Shown: positions 1 through 7,605, counted from the first letter of the stretch. The stretch: DNA of 15,836 nucleotides from DATKNA01 sp963755755 (GCA_963755755.1 CAVWLJ010000022.1:1-15836); one strand, 5' to 3'. Notes: generated from the sequence alone by a model not told the origin. Numbers and translations are program-made.

Positions 1-71
1 AGCTGATCGTCGAGCCCGGCGTGGACCTGCTGCCCGGGTACCGCGAGCTCGCCCAGGTCCTCCAGCTGTAG
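1..71 (+). CDS. 3' end of an unidentified gene
   Basis: The window opens inside a reading frame that gives 22 residues, starting LIVEPGVDLLPG and ending in a TAG at 69-71. Every codon but the stop ends in G or C, which is what real genes in this window look like. The fragment is too short to assign to a family. It is co-directional with the regulator that follows, but about 180 nt separate them, and that gap holds a candidate hairpin, a promoter and operator-like sites, so it is probably a separate transcription unit. Confidence 0.6.
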   Translation, partial: LIVEPGVDLLPGYRELAQVLQL

Positions 72-81
72 GGAGCGTCCG

Positions 82-95
82 CCCGCCGGCGCGGG
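82..95 (+). terminator. weak GC hairpin after the upstream gene
   Basis: The arms CCCGC (82-86) and GCGGG (91-95) enclose a 4-nt loop, starting 10 nt after the TAG stop. There is no T-tract. It may be a terminator of the actinobacterial type, but such short GC stems also occur by chance at this base composition. Confidence 0.25.
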
Positions 96-107
96 GCTGG
101 TCTGGCA

Positions 108-117
108 GTGCATACAA
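108..117. promoter_or_regulatory. upstream operator-like palindrome (GTGCATACAA)
   Basis: This near-palindrome shares TGCAT-x-CAA with the perfect palindrome at 172-181, and the centres are 64 bp apart. FCD-type GntR regulators commonly bind short palindromes of the TTGTATACAA / TTGCATGCAA sort. The sequence similarity is observed; binding by the adjacent regulator is inferred. Confidence 0.45.
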
Positions 118-143
118 CCGGCCCTCCTTTCTGCCGCTGGCTC

Positions 144-173
144 TTGCCCGCCTGCGCGGAGCCGCTCTAGGTT
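144..173 (+). promoter_or_regulatory. promoter of the GntR-led operon
   Basis: TTGCCC (144-149) and TAGGTT (168-173) are 18 nt apart, a good match to an actinobacterial housekeeping promoter. Transcription would begin near 180. That lies downstream of the ATG at 176, so it excludes that start and favours the GTG at 254. The -10 overlaps the palindrome at 172-181, which suggests autorepression. Confidence 0.5.
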
Positions 174-181
174 GCATGCAA
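172..181. promoter_or_regulatory. operator-like palindrome TTGCATGCAA on the -10 box
   Basis: This is a perfect 10-bp inverted repeat that overlaps the end of the predicted -10 and the transcription start. Its sequence and position are typical of an operator for an FCD-family GntR repressor, and it sits just upstream of such a gene. A second, degenerate copy lies at 108-117. Binding is inferred from position and family knowledge. Confidence 0.5.
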
Positions 182-182
182 T

Positions 183-219
183 CGGCCGTCCCGCATGGCC
201 TGCCGCATGCGGGCTGCCG
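183..219 (+). other. leader hairpin upstream of the GntR gene
   Basis: In the predicted 5' untranslated region, CCCGCAT (190-196) pairs with ATGCGGG (207-213). An outer CGGC/GCCG pair (183-186 and 216-219) extends it across a small internal loop. It may be a plain mRNA structure; nothing resembles a known riboswitch. Confidence 0.3.
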
Positions 220-253
220 ATGCTCGCAACCTGCCTGCGCTGGAGCTGCCCTC

Positions 254-934
254 GTGAGTCGAGCCGCCGATCACGCCTACACCGCCCTGCGCGCCGGGAT
301 CCTCGAAGGGCGGCGGACGCCGGGGGAACGGCTGGGCGAGATCGAGGTCGCGGCGGACCTCGGGCTGTCGCGGACGCCGGTGCGCGAGGCATTGCGCCGG
401 CTCGGATCGGAGGGTCTCGTCGACCTCCTTCCGAACCGCGGCGCACGCGTCCGGTCGTGGACGGCGGACGACCTCGACGAGACCTACGAGATCCGCGCCG
501 CCCTCGAAGGCCTCGGGGCGCGGCGCGCCGCGAGCCGCATCACCCCGGCCGACCTCGACCGGCTGGCCGCGCTCGCCGACGAGATGGTGACCGTCGACCC
601 GTCACTCGGTCACCGGCCGCCGGGGGACTTCGCGGAACTGGCGGCACTGAACGGGGAGTTCCACGCGCTCATCGTTCGGGCGGCCGGCAGCGGCCGGCTC
701 GGCGAGACCATCCAGGGCGTCGTCCAGGTGCCGCTCGTCCTGCGGACGTACCAGCGGTACACGCCGGAGGCCCTCGCCCGCAGTCACGCCCACCACCACG
801 AGATCGTCGACGCACTGCGCGCCGGGGACGGCACCTGGGCCGAGTCCGTCATGCGCTCCCACGTGCTCGCCGCCCGCGCGGTGCTGCTCCGTTCGCTGCG
901 CGAGGACGCCACTGCGAGCCGGGAGGCCTCGTGA
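254..934 (+). CDS. GntR-family transcriptional regulator, FadR/FCD subfamily
   Basis: This 226-residue DNA-binding regulator has a winged helix-turn-helix at about residues 5-68, including SRTPVREALRRL, the GntR recognition-helix signature. An all-helical FCD effector domain spans about 74-215. Candidate metal or effector ligands in the FCD domain are Asn133, His137, His180-182 and His203. The usual first-ligand Asp is Asn here, a known variation. The GTG start at 254 has GGAG at 242-245 and an 8-nt gap. The longer ATG at 176 would add 26 residues without family character and lies before the predicted transcript start. The gene's end overlaps the next start (GTGA), so the two are translationally coupled. 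It probably represses this operon and responds to a substrate or intermediate. The ligand is not predictable from sequence. Confidence 0.88.
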   Translation: MSRAADHAYTALRAGILEGRRTPGERLGEIEVAADLGLSRTPVREALRRLGSEGLVDLLPNRGARVRSWTADDLDETYEIRAALEGLGARRAASRITPADLDRLAALADEMVTVDPSLGHRPPGDFAELAALNGEFHALIVRAAGSGRLGETIQGVVQVPLVLRTYQRYTPEALARSHAHHHEIVDALRAGDGTWAESVMRSHVLAARAVLLRSLREDATASREAS

Positions 935-2163
935 CGCGGGACGCCTCCGGGGTGCCGCGGGCCGAGCCGGGCGAGGGACCGTTGACCGGCGTCCGCGTGA
1001 TCGAGACGGGGCAGTTGCTGGCCGGTCCGTTCTGCGGGCAGCTCCTCGGCGACCTCGGCGCCGAGGTCATCAAGATCGAGCAGCCGGGCGCCGGCGACCC
1101 GATGCGGCAATGGGGGCGGGAGAAGCCGCACGGTCAGTCGCTGTGGTGGCCGGTCGTGGCCCGCAACAAGAAGTCGGTGACGGTGAACCTGCGCACGGCG
1201 CAGGGCCAGGACCTCGTACGCCGGCTCGCCGCCGGTGCCGACGTGGTCGTCGAGAACTTCCGCCCGGGCACGCTCGAGCGCTGGGGCCTGGGCTACGACG
1301 GGCTCTCCGCGGACAACCCGCGCCTCGTCCTTACGCGCGTCACCGGCTTCGGGCAGTCGGGCCCCTACGCACCACGCGCCGGGTACGGCTCGATCGGCGA
1401 GGCCATGGGCGGTCTGCGCTACGTCACCGGCGAACCCGACCGCGCGCCGTCGCGCGCCGGCATCTCCATCGGCGACTCCCTCGCCGCGACCTTCGCCTGC
1501 ATCGGGACGCTTGCGGCGCTGCACGAGCGCGAGCGGTCCGGACGTGGGCAGGTCGTCGACTCGGCGATCTACGAGGCCGTGCTCGCCATGATGGAGAGCC
1601 TCGTGCCCGAGTGGCAGGTGGCCGGCTACCAGCGGGAACGCACCGGCGCGATCCTGCCGAACATCGCGCCCTCCAACCTCTACCCGACGGCGGACGGCCA
1701 GACCGTGCTCATCGCCGCCAACCAGGACACGGTCTTCACCCGGCTGGCGGGGGCGATGGGCGAGCCGGACCTCGCCCGCGACGAGCGGTACGCCACGCAC
1801 GGTGCCCGTGGCGCCCATCAGCAGGACCTGGACGACCACATCGCCACGTGGACCGCGAAGCGGGACGCCGACGACCTGCTGCAGCTCCTGGAGGACCACG
1901 GGGTGCCCGCGGGCCGGACCTACCGCGCACAGGACATGCTCCGCGACCCCCACATGGCGGCGCGCGGCTCGCTGATCCGCGTACACGACCCGCGGTTCGG
2001 CGAGCTCGCCATGCAGAACGTCGCACCGCGCCTCTCGCGGACGCCGGGCGGCGTCCGCTGGACCGGCCCCGACCTCGGCGAGCACACCCGCGAGGTGCTC
2101 GGCGGCGTGCTGGGCCTTCCCGACGACGAGATCGACCGCCTCGCCGCTGACGGCACCATCTGA
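931..2163 (+). CDS. class III CoA-transferase (CaiB/BaiF family)
   Basis: The product, 410 residues, moves CoA between an acyl-CoA and a carboxylic acid in the cytoplasm. The N-terminal segment GVRVIETGQLLAGPFCGQLL and the downstream GAEVIKIEQP are family hallmarks, followed by RNKKSVTVNL and the VVENFRPG block. The expected catalytic aspartate is Asp182 in GISIGDSLAAT, and the length matches the family's usual ~400. The GTG at 931 overlaps the regulator's TGA, with GGGAGG at 921-926 as ribosome site; a much longer in-frame extension to 172 is out-of-frame regulator sequence. The gene lies between the regulator and hyuA, so it probably activates the acid made or released by the other enzymes. 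Family members act on many acids (oxalate, carnitine, succinate, mesaconate and others), so the substrate is open. Confidence 0.9.
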   Translation: MTRDASGVPRAEPGEGPLTGVRVIETGQLLAGPFCGQLLGDLGAEVIKIEQPGAGDPMRQWGREKPHGQSLWWPVVARNKKSVTVNLRTAQGQDLVRRLAAGADVVVENFRPGTLERWGLGYDGLSADNPRLVLTRVTGFGQSGPYAPRAGYGSIGEAMGGLRYVTGEPDRAPSRAGISIGDSLAATFACIGTLAALHERERSGRGQVVDSAIYEAVLAMMESLVPEWQVAGYQRERTGAILPNIAPSNLYPTADGQTVLIAANQDTVFTRLAGAMGEPDLARDERYATHGARGAHQQDLDDHIATWTAKRDADDLLQLLEDHGVPAGRTYRAQDMLRDPHMAARGSLIRVHDPRFGELAMQNVAPRLSRTPGGVRWTGPDLGEHTREVLGGVLGLPDDEIDRLAADGTI

Positions 2164-2184
2164 ATCCCTGCCAGGAGGCCCCTC

Positions 2185-4261
2185 ATGACGTACCGGCTCG
2201 GCGTCGACGTCGGTGGCACGTTCACCGACCTTCTGCTCATCGACGAGGCCACCGGCGCGACGCACCGCGCCAAGACCCCGTCCACACCCGCCGACCAGTC
2301 GGTCGGCGTGCTCGTCGGCATCGACAAGGTGTGCTCCCTCGCCGGGGTCCAGCCGTCGGCCATCGACCAGGTGCTGCACGGGACGACGGTGGCGACGAAC
2401 GCGGTCCTCGAGGGCAAGGGCGCGAAGGTCGGGCTCGTCGTCACCAAGGGCTACCGGCAGGTGCTGCAGGTCGCGCGGTCCTTCGTCCCCGGCGGACTCG
2501 CAGCCTGGATCATCTGGCCCAAGCCGGAGCCGCTCGCCGCGCTCGAGAACACGGTCGAGGCGGTCGAGCGCGTCGGCGCCCGCGGCGAGGTGGTGACCCC
2601 GCTCGACGAGGACGACCTGGTCCCCAAGCTCAAGTACCTGCGCGAGCAGGGGGTGGACGCCGTCACGATCGCGCTGGTCAACTCCTTCGCCAACGCCGCT
2701 CACGAGCGGCGCATCGCCGAGCTCGTCGCCGCCGAGATCCCCGGCGTCCCGGTGTCGCTCTCCAGCGTGATCCTGCCCGAGATCCGCGAATACGAGCGGA
2801 CGCTGACCACGGTCGCGAACTCCTACGTGCGGCCCACCGTCGGGCGGTACCTGGAGAACCTCGAGCACGCCCTGGCCGGCAAAGGCATCTCCGGCCGGCT
2901 GCACGTACTGCGATCGGACGGCGGACTCGCCGGCGTCGCCACCGCGACGGCCGCCCCGGTGCAGCTGCTCATGTCGGGGCCGGCCGGCGGCGTCTCCGGA
3001 GCGCTCTGGGTCGCCCGGCAGAGCGGGTACGAGAACCTGCTGACCTTCGACATGGGCGGGACGTCGACCGACGTCGCGCTCGTGCAGGACGGCAGACCGC
3101 GGATCGGCCGCGAGACGACGGTGGGCTCGCTGAACGTGCGCGCGTCCTCGGTCGACGTCCGCACCGTCGGCGCCGGTGGTGGATCCATCGCGCACGTCCC
3201 GGAGCTGACCAAGGCGCTGCGGGTCGGTCCGCAGTCCGCCGGTGCCGAGCCCGGCCCCGCCGCCTACGGCCGGGGCGGGGAGGAGCCGACGGTCACCGAC
3301 GCCAACGTCGTCCTCGGCTACCTGCCGCCGCGGCTGCTCGGCGGGGAGATGACGCTCGACGTCGACGCCGCCCGCGCCGCCGTCCAGAAGGTCGCCGACG
3401 CCGATGGGCCTGCCGGACGCCGAGACCGCCGCCGCGGGCATCGTGGACATCGTCAACGAGAACATGTTCGGCGCGCTCCGGCTGGTGTCGGTGCAGCAGG
3501 GCTACGACTCGCGCGACTTCGCGCTCGTCGCCTTCGGCGGCGCGGGGCCGCTGCACGCGAACGCGCTGGCGAAGCTGCTCGGCTCGTGGCCGCTCATCGT
3601 GCCGCCGTCGCCCGGCGTCCTCTGCGCGTACGGCGACGCGACCACGAGCCTGCGCGACGAGAGCGCCCGGACCTTCATCCGCCGGTTCTCCGAGACGTCG
3701 GACGACGAGGTGCGCGGGGCGCTGGCCGAGCTCGCCGAGGAGGCGGCCGGCCGGCTGGATGCCGAGGGCGTGGACCGCACCGATCAGACGGTGACCTACC
3801 AGGTCGACGTCCGCTACCACGGCCAGGGCTTCGAGGTGCCCGTGGACGTCTCGCTCGACGAGTTCTCCACCGCCTCCTCGCGGAACGGGCTCGACGTGGT
3901 CGGCCGGGCGTTCGACGCGGAGCACACCCGGCTGTTCACGTTCGCCCTGGACGCCGAGCACGAGCTCGTCAACCTGCGGGCCGTCGTCGCCGGCCGGGCG
4001 CCGAACGTCGCCGCCCCCCAGCTCGAGCGGGGCGGGCCGGACGCGTCGGGTGCCCGCTCCGACACGACGCGGGTCTACGTCGAGGGCGCCTGGGCGGACG
4101 CCGGCGTCTACGACCGCGCGAAGCTCCAGGCCGGCAACGTCGTCGAGGGTCCGGCGGTGATCACGGAGATGGACTCCACCACGCTCGTGCTCCCCGGTCA
4201 CGTCGGCACGGTGGACGCCGTCGGCACGATCCTCATCACCCCCGTCGACACCGCCGCCTGA
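2185..4261 (+). CDS. hyuA: HyuA-type subunit of hydantoinase/oxoprolinase family (frameshifted as read)
   Basis: This is the ATPase-like subunit of an ATP-dependent ring-opening or carboxylating enzyme. The start is the ATG at 2185, with AGGAGG at 2173-2178. The first frame gives residues 1-406, with the ASKHA-type phosphate-binding motif GVDVGGTFTD (6-15), HGTTVATNAVLEGKGA (65-80), SGPAGGVSGA (264-273), FDMGGTSTD (288-296), VGAGGGSIA and GAEPGPAAYG. After the GCC at 3400-3402 one extra base, G3403, shifts the frame. The family sequence resumes at 3404 (MGLPDAETAAAGIVD) and runs through FGGAGPLHANALAKLLG to the TGA at 4261. Dropping that base gives one 691-residue protein, the normal family length. 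No slippery site is visible, so an error or a recent mutation is more likely than programmed shifting. Only 22 nt separate it from hyuB. Substrate clades in this family include N-methylhydantoin, 5-oxoproline, lactams, acetone and acetophenone. Confidence 0.88.
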
Positions 4262-4283
4262 CCCGATCAGAGAGGAGAGCGAG

Positions 4284-6167
4284 ATGGCCACGCTCGTCGA
4301 GACCAACGAGACCCCGCTCGGCCGGGTCGACGTCGACCCCGTCACCGTCGACATCATCGAGAACGCGCTGCGCAACGCCCGCTACGAGATGGACGCCGTG
4401 CTCTTCCGGACGGCGATGTCGCCGGGCATCCGGGAGCAGCACGACGAGTTCCCGCTCATCGCCGACCCCACCGGAAAGATGGTCGTCGGCCAGTTCGGGC
4501 TGTCGATCCCCGACTTCCTCGCCGGGTTCGACGGCACGATCGAGGAGGGCGACATCCTCCTGACCTCCGACCCGTACTCGTGCGGCGCGGCGATCAGCCA
4601 CGCCAACGACTGGCTCGTCGTCCTGCCGATCTTCCATGCGGGGCGCATCGTCGGCTGGTCGGCGATGTTCGGGCACATGACGGACGTCGGCGGCAAGGTG
4701 CCCGGCTCGCTGCCCACCGACGCGACCTCGATCTTCGAGGAGGGCGTCGTCGTCCCGCCGTTCAAGCTGTACAAGCAGGGCGAGCTCAACACCGAGGCGC
4801 TCGGGCTGATCCTCAACCAGGTCCGGATGAAGGACTGGAACCGCAGCGACCTGAACGCCATCGTGGCCGCGTGCCGGACGGCGGCGCGCCGGGTCGTCGA
4901 GCTCTGCGACCGGTTCGGTCCGGAGACCTACATCTCGGTGCTGAACGCGCTGCTGCAGCGCAACTACGACGCGATGAAGCAGCTGATCGCGACGACGATC
5001 CCGGAGAACGAGACGCTGGAGTTCACCGACTACATCTGCGACGACGGCATGGGCTTCGGGCCCTATGTCATCCACTGCTCGATGTACCGCCAGGGCGACG
5101 GCGTCGTGCTCGACTTCGAGGGGACGGATCCTCAGTCGCCGGGGTCGATCAACTACTACCTCAACGAGAACCTCTACAAGATGTTCTTCGGGATCTACAT
5201 GATCATGGTGTTCGACCCGCAGATCCTGTGGAACGACGGGTTCTACCCGCTGGTCGACGTCAAGATCCCGCAGGGCACGCTCTTGAAGCCCGACTACCCG
5301 GCCGCGCTGTCGTGCCGCACGCACGCGCTGGGGCGGATCTTCGACATCCTCGGCGGGCTGCTCGGGCAGCGGCAGCCGGACTTCCTCAACGCCGCCGGAT
5401 TCTCGTCGTCGCCGCACCTGATGTACTCCGGATACCGGGAGGACGGCGAATGGTTCCAGCTCTACCAGATCGGGTTCGGTGGCATCCCCGGCCGGCCGTT
5501 CGGTGACGGGCCCGACGGGCACTCGCTGTGGCCGTCGTTCTCGAACGTGCCGAACGAGTTCCTCGAGGCGTACTTCCCGCTGCGGATCGAGTCGTACGAG
5601 ACGGTGGCGGATTCGGGCGGCCCCGGGTTCTTCCGCGGGGGGAACGGCGTCGACGTCGTGTACCGCTTCCTGGAGCCGGGCACGATCTCGATCCACGACG
5701 ACCGCTGGTTCACCTATCCCTGGGGCGTCAACGGGGGCGCCCCGGGTGGCCGCTCGCGCAAGTGGCTGGAGCGGGTCGACGGCACCCGCCAGGTGCTGCC
5801 GAGCAAGTGCGACAACGTGCGGGTGGAGCCCGGCGACGTCCTGCACTACGTGACGTGGGGCGGCGGCGGGTGGGGCGACCCGTACACGCGCGACCCGGAA
5901 CTGGTTGCCCTGGAGGTGCGGCGCGGGCTCGTCAGCGCCGAGGGGGCGCGGCGCTACGGCGTCGTGCTCGCCGGGGACGGCTCGGTCGACGGGGCCGCGA
6001 CCGAGGAACTGCGCGCGAAGCTGACGGAGGAGCGCGGCGAGGTCGACGTCTTCGTCCGCGGTCCCTCCATCGAGGAGCTCCGAGCCAGGTCGCTCGAGGA
6101 GACCGGGCTGCCGGCCCCGCAGCCCCCCGTGTTCCGGCGCCGGTCGGCGGCACCCGTCGCGTCGTGA
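4284..6167 (+). CDS. hyuB: HyuB-type subunit of hydantoinase/oxoprolinase family
   Basis: This 627-residue protein is the partner of HyuA in a two-subunit, ATP-dependent enzyme. The hydantoinase B domain covers about 18-540. Visible blocks are EQHDEFPLIADPTGKMVVGQ (51-70), SDPYSCGAAISHANDW (95-110; Asp96 and His106 are plausible metal ligands), GHMTDVGGKVPGS (130-142), DFEGTDPQSPGSIN (277-290), DSGGPGFFRGGNG (443-455) and the glycine-rich TWGGGGWGDPYTRDP (524-538). The start is supported by AGAGGAG at 4271-4277 with a 6-nt gap. The stop overlaps the next GTG. The frame is intact throughout. HDEFP and SIPDFLAGF stand where many characterised N-methylhydantoinase B proteins, as I recall them, have a different block, so this is probably a separate substrate clade. 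That comparison is from memory and needs an alignment. Confidence 0.9.
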   Translation: MATLVETNETPLGRVDVDPVTVDIIENALRNARYEMDAVLFRTAMSPGIREQHDEFPLIADPTGKMVVGQFGLSIPDFLAGFDGTIEEGDILLTSDPYSCGAAISHANDWLVVLPIFHAGRIVGWSAMFGHMTDVGGKVPGSLPTDATSIFEEGVVVPPFKLYKQGELNTEALGLILNQVRMKDWNRSDLNAIVAACRTAARRVVELCDRFGPETYISVLNALLQRNYDAMKQLIATTIPENETLEFTDYICDDGMGFGPYVIHCSMYRQGDGVVLDFEGTDPQSPGSINYYLNENLYKMFFGIYMIMVFDPQILWNDGFYPLVDVKIPQGTLLKPDYPAALSCRTHALGRIFDILGGLLGQRQPDFLNAAGFSSSPHLMYSGYREDGEWFQLYQIGFGGIPGRPFGDGPDGHSLWPSFSNVPNEFLEAYFPLRIESYETVADSGGPGFFRGGNGVDVVYRFLEPGTISIHDDRWFTYPWGVNGGAPGGRSRKWLERVDGTRQVLPSKCDNVRVEPGDVLHYVTWGGGGWGDPYTRDPELVALEVRRGLVSAEGARRYGVVLAGDGSVDGAATEELRAKLTEERGEVDVFVRGPSIEELRARSLEETGLPAPQPPVFRRRSAAPVAS

Positions 6168-6802
6168 ACGACCTCCACGCCGAGTACGAGGCGCACGGCT
6201 TCGCCGGGCGCCTGGGCTTCGGCCGCCGGCCGGCCGTGCTCGTCGTGGATATGGCGATGGCCTACCTCGACCCCGCGTCCCCCCTCCACGCCGGGGTCGA
6301 GGAGGCCGTCGCTGCCGCGGCCCGGGTGGTCGGCGCGTCCCGCCGCGCCGGCCACCCGGTGCTGCACACCCGGGTGTCGTACCAGCCGGGTGGGTTGGAC
6401 GGCGGCCTGTTCCGACGCAAGATCCCGTCGCTGAGCGTGTTCGACGAGGGGTCGGCCCTCGCGGAGCCACACCCGTCGGTGGCACCGCTGCCGGGGGAGG
6501 TGGTGGTCCGCAAGCAGTACGCCTCCGGCTTCTTCGGGACGTCGCTGGCGTCGACGCTGCGTGCTCTCGGCGTCGACACGGTCGTCATCGTGGGCCTGAC
6601 GACGAGCGGCTGCGTCCGCGCGACCGCGGTGGACGCCTTGCAGCACGGCTTCGTGCCCGTCGTCGTCCGCGACGCCGTCGGCGACCGCGATCCTCGCCCG
6701 CACGAGGCGAACCTGCTCGACCTCGAGGCGAAGTACGCCGACGTCGTCTCCGAGCAGGAGGCTCTGGCAGCCCTCGCCGCCACTGCACCCGACCTGCCCT
6801 GA
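6164..6802 (+). CDS. isochorismatase-fold amidase, N-carbamoylsarcosine amidase-like
   Basis: This 212-residue cysteine hydrolase has the catalytic triad of N-carbamoylsarcosine amidohydrolases and related amidases: Asp29 (VLVVDMAMAYLDP), Lys117 (VVRKQYASGFFGTSL) and Cys150 (GLTTSGCVRATAVDAL). The GTG start at 6164 overlaps the TGA of hyuB, so the two are probably translated together; no strong ribosome site of its own is visible. Known relatives release ammonia and CO2 from N-carbamoyl compounds or deamidate maleamate. Following HyuA/HyuB it fits removal of a carbamoyl or amide group from the ring-opened product, as in the N-methylhydantoin to sarcosine route. The substrate is inferred from context. 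A maleamate-type or nicotinamide-type amidase is the main alternative. It is the last gene of the operon. Confidence 0.85.
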   Translation: MNDLHAEYEAHGFAGRLGFGRRPAVLVVDMAMAYLDPASPLHAGVEEAVAAAARVVGASRRAGHPVLHTRVSYQPGGLDGGLFRRKIPSLSVFDEGSALAEPHPSVAPLPGEVVVRKQYASGFFGTSLASTLRALGVDTVVIVGLTTSGCVRATAVDALQHGFVPVVVRDAVGDRDPRPHEANLLDLEAKYADVVSEQEALAALAATAPDLP

Positions 6803-6830
6803 TCGAGGTTTCGCCGGCTCCCACGTCTCA

Positions 6831-6894
6831 CGCTGATTGCAATCCGCGTTGATCGTAGCCGTCCGCCACAGATCAACGCGGATGATGATCAGCG
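6831..6894. repeat. long imperfect hairpin between the operon and the PEBP gene
   Basis: A perfect 13-bp stem pairs ATCCGCGTTGATC (6842-6854) with GATCAACGCGGAT (6871-6883) around a 16-nt loop. After a symmetrical 4x4 internal loop the outer arms CGCTGAT (6831-6837) and ATCAGCG (6888-6894) pair as well, giving 20 base pairs. It starts 28 nt after the amidase stop and has no T-tract. It may terminate the operon, or be an extragenic palindromic element. Its AT content is higher than the surroundings. Confidence 0.6.
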
Positions 6895-6916
6895 CGGGGA
6901 GGGGTAGGGGCGCGCC

Positions 6917-7555
6917 ATGCCCGAACCCGGTAGCCACGCCTACGAGATCCAGCGCAACCGGCTGCGGTCGCAGCTCGAGGACGAGGGGATCAACGACCAG
7001 AACGCCGACGAGGAGGCCAACCGCCGGCTCCGCGGCGACACCCCGCACCCGTCGCCCTCGATGGAGACCGAGCGCGCCGGGGGGCCGCTCGGTGACAACG
7101 CCGGCCCCGGCAGCCCCGGCAACGTGATGCAGCTGCGCTCGAGTGCGTTCAACGACAACGCGATGATCGCGAGGCGGCACGCCAAGGACGGCGGCAACGA
7201 ACCTCCGGAGCTCGAGTGGTCGCCGGCGCCGGAAGGCGCGCGCGAGCTCGTCCTCCTCGTCGAGGACCCCGACGCTCCGACCGGCACCTTCCTGCACTGG
7301 CTCGTCACGGGCATCGACCCGGCGGCGACGACGCTGGGCGACTCCGGGACGCAGCACACGAACGGGTTCGGCGAGCAGGGCTACGGCGGGCCGCAACCAC
7401 CGGTCGGCGACGACGCGCACCGCTACGTCTTCCGGCTCTACGCGCTGGCCGAGCCCTTCGCCGCGCCGGACCTCGCCGACGCCGACAGCCTCCGGGCCTG
7501 GCTCGACGAGCACGCCCTCACCACCGGCACGCTGACCGGCCTCTACGAGCGCTGA
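6917..7555 (+). CDS. PEBP / YbhB-YbcL family protein with N-terminal extension
   Basis: This 212-residue protein has the phosphatidylethanolamine-binding-protein fold at about residues 70-212. It shows the anion-pocket motifs DPDAPTGTFLHWLV (117-130) and GYGGPQPPVGDDAHRY (155-170), standard for the bacterial YbhB/YbcL (Raf-kinase-inhibitor-like) branch, whose cellular role is not settled. Residues 1-40 form a charged helical segment (SHAYEIQRNRLRSQLEDEGI), joined by a Gly/Pro-rich linker at about 41-69; most family members lack it. No signal peptide is visible, so it is probably cytoplasmic. The ATG at 6917 is preceded by purine-rich GGGGAGGGG (6896-6904) and AGGGG (6906-6910). It is co-directional with the amidase but separated by the hairpin at 6831-6894, so it is probably not part of the catabolic unit. 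It converges with the oxidoreductase gene. Confidence 0.88.
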   Translation: MPEPGSHAYEIQRNRLRSQLEDEGINDQNADEEANRRLRGDTPHPSPSMETERAGGPLGDNAGPGSPGNVMQLRSSAFNDNAMIARRHAKDGGNEPPELEWSPAPEGARELVLLVEDPDAPTGTFLHWLVTGIDPAATTLGDSGTQHTNGFGEQGYGGPQPPVGDDAHRYVFRLYALAEPFAAPDLADADSLRAWLDEHALTTGTLTGLYER

Positions 7556-7558
7556 GTC

Positions 7559-7603
7559 CAGCCTCACCCCTCGATAGAAGGTGGAGCGGAGGCTGGGGTG
7601 AGG
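7559..7603. terminator. bidirectional hairpin between convergent genes
   Basis: CCTCACCCC (7562-7570) pairs with GGGGTGAGG (7595-7603), a 9-bp stem. CAGCCTC (7559-7565) can instead pair with GAGGCTG (7589-7595), so two stems compete. It lies between the stop of the PEBP gene and the end of the oxidoreductase gene, where a shared terminator is expected. There is no long T-tract. Confidence 0.5.
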
Positions 7604-7605
7604 GG

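Noticed and set aside
176..253. ATG start for the GntR regulator
   Set aside because: It overlaps the operator palindrome and lies before the predicted transcript start. The added residues have no GntR character, and the GTG at 254 has a proper ribosome site.
172..930. Long N-terminal extension of the CoA-transferase
   Set aside because: This is the regulator gene read in the wrong frame. The family sequence starts after the GTG at 931, which has its own ribosome site.
3385..3410. Programmed ribosomal frameshifting in hyuA
   Set aside because: I see no slippery heptamer or following strong stem, HyuA is not known to be recoded, and four similar one-base breaks occur elsewhere in the window.
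784..3465. 893-residue minus-strand reading frame opposite the CoA-transferase and hyuA
   Set aside because: It is an antisense shadow of two clearly conserved genes, with Arg/Gly/Asp/Val-rich low-complexity composition and no family motif. Long stop-free antisense frames are expected at this GC content.
4236..6485. 749-residue minus-strand frame opposite hyuB and the amidase
   Set aside because: It is an antisense shadow dominated by Arg, Pro and Val, and the opposite strand carries intact, well-recognised proteins.
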